Below, one piece after another: positions 60,201 through 64,000 of a stretch of 64,000 bases of DNA. The DNA is taken from the NCBI RefSeq assembly GCF_014204935.1, contig NZ_JACHMJ010000001.1, positions 310,001 through 374,000 of the forward strand, in the 5' to 3' direction. The translations under genes and the position numbers were made by a program. The DNA comes from Conyzicola lurida. GTDB lineage: Bacteria > Actinomycetota > Actinomycetes > Actinomycetales > Microbacteriaceae. Numbering within the stretch: position 1 is the first letter of the stretch; each line of letters begins with the position of its first letter. The notes beneath the pieces are model-generated. The model saw nothing but the letters and a program-made list of their open reading frames with translations. It did no database searches and was not told the DNA's origin.

Positions 60201-63200
60201 GATGATCTGGATGCCGCGGTGCAAGATGCGGTGAACGCGCGTCTCGACAACAACGGCCAGTCCTGCAACGCCGCGAAGCGCTTCATCGTGACCGACGCGC
60301 TCTTCGACGACTTCGCCGAGAAGTTCACGGCCGTGTTCACCGCCGCGCAGCCCGCCGACCCGATGGCCGACGGCACGCTCCTCGGCCCGCTCTCGTCGGC
60401 CGCCGCGACCGAGCGCCTCGACGAGCAGCTGCAGCGCGCCATCGCCCAGGGCGCGACCGTGCTCGCGAGCGGCGAGGTGACGGGCAACTTCTTCCCGCCC
60501 GCCGTGCTCACCGACGTCACCCCCGCGATGGACGCGTACCACGAGGAGTTCTTCGGCCCCGTGGCCGCGCTCTACCGCGTGCACTCCGAGGAGGAGGCGA
60601 TCCGCCTCGCCAACGACACCCCCTTCGGCCTCGGCTCCTACGTCTACACGACCGACGAGGCACAGGCCCTGCGGGTTGCCGACGCGATGGACGCGGGCAT
60701 GGTCTGGATCAACCTCGTTCTCGGCGACGCCGCCGAGCTGCCGTTCGGTGGCGTCAAGCGCTCGGGTTCGGGTCGCGAGATGGGCAAGTTCGCGATGGAG
60801 GAATTCGTGAACAAGAAGCTCGTCCGCATAGCGGGTTGAGCCTGTCGAAACCCCACGCACTACAATTTCCGGCATGAACGAGCCGACGCTGCTCTCGGGC
60901 GGCAACCCGCAGATCCCCAAGGGCGAGGGCGACGGGCCCGTGCGCGACTACATCGCCGCGATGCCCGGCTGGAAGCACGCCCTCGGCCAACGCCTCGACG
61001 ACCTCGTCGTCGCAGCCGTGCCCGGCGTGCACAAAGCCGTGAAGTGGAACCAGCCCTTCTACGGCGTCGACGACGGCTGGTTCCTCTCGTTCCGCTGCTA
61101 CACGCACTACGTGCAGCTCACCTTCCACAAGGGAACCTCGCTCCGCCCGATGCCGCCGAAGCCCTCGAAGCACGCCGAGGTGCGCTATCTCGACATCCGC
61201 GAGACCGACGTGCTCGACGAGAAACTACTCAGAGAGTGGATGACGCAGGCCAGCGTCATCCCGGGTGAAAAAATGTAGCGACGGCTACAGGCAGTCGATC
61301 GCGTCGTCGGCTGAAACGGGCGATTGCTACTGACAGTCACAGGTTACCCTTGGCTAGCTGGAGTCGCCGCAGGACGCGACCAGTGACAGCCCGCAGGAAA
61401 GTTTGAACATGACGCCGGACGACACGGTCCCCTATTCGCGACTCAACGACCGGTACCAGATCCTCAGCCTCATCGGCTCGGGTGGGATGGCGTCGGTCTA
61501 CGAGGCGCGCGACGAATTCCTCGACCGGCTCGTGGCCGTCAAGCTGTTCGATTCGAACCTCGGCGAGATCGTGGATGCCGCCAACCAGGAGCACGAGCTC
61601 AAGATGCTCGCGCGTCTGAACCACCACGGTCTCGTCACCCTGATCGACGCGGGGATCGTCGAAAACAAGAACCCCGCGCTCTCCCGCATGTTCCTCGTGA
61701 TGGAGCTGGTGAGCGGACCGACGCTGCTGTCGCTCACGGCCCAGCGGGCGCTCTCCGGGCAGGAGATCGCGCAGCTCGGCTTCGACCTGGCCGAGAGTCT
61801 GCAGTACATCCACGCCAACGACGTGATCCACCGAGACGTGAAGCCGGCGAACGTGCTCATCGTGGACTACGTCGAGAACGGCGACCGGCCGCGCGCCAAA
61901 CTCGCCGACTTCGGCATCGCGCTCGTCACCGGGGTCGTCGCCGATCCCTCCGAAACGCTCGGCACGGCCGCCTACCTCAGCCCGGAGCAGGCGATGCGCG
62001 ACGTCATCGAGCCGTCGACCGACATCTACTCGCTCGGGCTGTGCCTGCTCGAGTGCTTCACGCGCGAGCTGACCTTTCCCGGTACCCAGCACGTCAGCGC
62101 CGTCGCGCGGTTGATCAGCGATCCCGTCATCCCCGACAGCCTGCCGAAGCCGTGGTTCGACCTGCTGACGGCGATGACCAGCCGCGAACCGGGCGACCGC
62201 CCGACGAGTGCGGAAGTCACCGCGGCTCTCGGCGAGCTCATCGGCTTCGAGCGCGACCGTGCGAACGGGCGGGCCATCGCGCCTCCGGTCGTTGTCGCCC
62301 CCGTCGAGACCGATCCCGAGGTGTTCGACCGCATCGCGCGCATCGCGTCGCGACTGCTGACCGCCTCGATCGTGATCATCGCGTCGCACGGTGGCGACGA
62401 CCGCCTGCTCGCGGTGCACGGCATCGACCCCGACTCGGTCGACCGGCTCAACGTCCTGGCGGATCCGCAGCACGGGGTGTCACCGCTGCGCAGGGGAGTC
62501 GGCGCCATGGCTCGGGTCCACGGGGCGCTGATCCGCTCGGACGACGGTGTTCCCCGTGCCGCGTTCTGGGTGCTCGACCCGCAGCCTCTCGTGCTGTCGG
62601 CGTTCGACGACCAGAACCTCGCCGACATGGTCGCGCTCGTCGCCCGTGAGGTCGACCGCCTGCCGGCCCCCGCCCCGCGGCGGATCTAGGCCGGTCGCTA
62701 CCCCTCCACGTCCGGTACCAGCGGCGTCACTTCCCAGACCACGGGCGCGGTGTAGAACGGGTTGACCGCGGGGTCCGGTTCGGAGAACGCGAGCGGGCTC
62801 AGGTTGTGCCACTGCAACCCGGCCAGGGTGGAACCCTCGGGTGCGGTGTAGAGCACGCAGCCGATGTACTCGTTCGGTCCGCGGTCCTCCTCCAGGTCGA
62901 AGCGCCCGATTTCGAACGGGCAGGGAGCGTCCGACGTCAGCGATCCCGCGAACTCCTGTTCGACGATGTCGCCCTCCGAGCCGTCGTCGAGCAGCGGGCG
63001 CAGCAGCGGCACGGACGACGCGCTCACGTCGCCGGTCACCCAGCGGTACTGCATCACCGCGAAGAACGGGGTCTCGCCGGCGAACTGTTCGCCGTTGTCG
63101 AACTGCTCCCAGTAGGACGCGTCGCCCTGGGCTACCCCGATGACGGTCGTCTCGATCGGGTCGTCCGGCTCGCCGGTGGGGTCGGTGATCGGCAGCGTGA

Positions 63201-64000
63201 CGATGTCGCCGGCCGCGAGCTGTTGCCCGGGCGTCGCCGTCGGCGCCGTCTGGGCCGGCATCTCGACCGTGTCGAACGGCATCGCGGGCAGTGCGTCGTC
63301 GTCGGTGCCCGAGCAGCCGGTGAGCAGTGCAACGACGGCCACGGCAGCGGTGATGGTCAATGTACGAATTCTCATGTATCCCCCTCCGTCCAACCTTTCA
63401 GCCCAGCCGCGCAAAAGCAAGCGGGCGAAAAGACGAGGGGTGGATGCCGCTGGCCGAAGCCCGCGTCATCCACCCCTTTTATCGGGCTGACGTAATTACT
63501 TGCGCAGCTCGAGGTACTTCGCGATGAGCGACTTGCTCGACGAGTCCTGCGATTCGAGAGCGGCCGCGTCGCCGGCGACGGCCGGGGTGATCTGCAGCGC
63601 GAGCTGCTTGCCGAGCTCGACACCCCACTGGTCGAACGAGTCGATGCCCCAGACGGTTCCCTCGACGAACACGATGTGCTCGTACAGGGCGATGAGCTGG
63701 CCGACGACGCTCGGCGTGAGGGCCGGAGCGAGGATCGACGTGGTCGGACGGTTGCCGGCGAACTCGCGGGCGGGCACGACGGACTCCTTGGTGCCCTCGG
63801 CGCGCACCTCGTCGGCGGTCTTGCCGAACGCGAGCGCCTTGGTCTGCGCGAAGAAGTTCGCCATGAACAGGGTGTGCACGTCCTGGCCGGGCTCGACGCC
63901 CGCGCCGTCGCCGGTCGCGTCCTTCAGCGGGTGCGCGGGGTTCGCGACGGCGATGAAGTCGGCCGGGATCAGCTGCGTGCCCTGGTGGATCAGCTGGTAG

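Overview
The window is a stretch of ordinary chromosome from a high-GC Gram-positive bacterium, most likely an actinobacterium of the family Microbacteriaceae. The grounds are the very high GC content with strong third-position G/C bias, many GTG starts, -10 boxes sitting a few bases before start codons, actinobacterial families (a DUF4032 kinase-like protein, a MSMEG_1061-type flavoprotein, a ClgR-like regulator, a CU044_5270-type protein, an nrdHIEF operon) and two intergenic motifs, GAGCCTGTCGA and CCGCGGCATCC. The genus cannot be named from this sequence. I saw no rRNA, tRNA, CRISPR array, insertion sequence, integrase or prophage structural gene.

Layout. 1-9.7 kb: a kinase-like DUF4032 gene, a sugar-importer ATPase, a membrane-anchored DsbA-like protein, NAD synthetase, an MFS exporter co-encoded with its MarR regulator, a pyruvyltransferase, a GABA-type aminotransferase and the vitamin importer PnuC. 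9.8-16.4 kb: SufS-SufU for Fe-S assembly, then a signalling island. An EAL phosphodiesterase is divergent from an RsbQ-like hydrolase that is translationally coupled to a PAS-GAF-GGDEF cyclase, and a Ser/Thr kinase converges on the cyclase; a small Cys-rich protein follows. 16.4-22.3 kb: oxidoreductases, including an SDR-ADH-isochorismatase operon behind a TetR gene with a perfect palindromic operator. 22.4-27.7 kb: a heterodimeric ABC exporter with one degenerate ATPase site, then EVE and VOC genes divergent from a MarR gene with nested operators.

27.8-34.9 kb holds the least explained block: a sulfatase, an unrecognised 320-residue protein and a 1210-residue protein ending in a PT-repeat linker and an OmpA-like domain. 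35-38.9 kb is the class Ib ribonucleotide reductase operon nrdHIEF, with two NrdR-type boxes 32 bp apart. 39-40.7 kb is an oxidoreductase/TetR pair. 40.8-45.9 kb carries an ECF sigma factor, a membrane protein with some anti-sigma features, a complete class A beta-lactamase and a bifunctional PBP with PASTA repeats, a plausible cell-wall stress cassette. 46-57.5 kb is a mixed region: esterase, acetyltransferases, PEP carboxylase, a ClgR-like regulator, an ArfB homologue with GGR in place of GGQ, and several unknown membrane proteins. 57.8-64 kb has a flavoprotein-reductase-aldehyde dehydrogenase run, a second Ser/Thr kinase with a GAF-like tail, a lipoprotein and the 3' part of pgi.

The items most worth follow-up are the hydrolase/PAS-GAF-GGDEF module opposite an EAL protein, the OmpA-tailed large-protein operon, the ECF-beta-lactamase-PBP run, the ArfB Gln-to-Arg change, and two unexplained repeats: a 74-bp intergenic element in two copies and an 11-mer seen at least 12 times.
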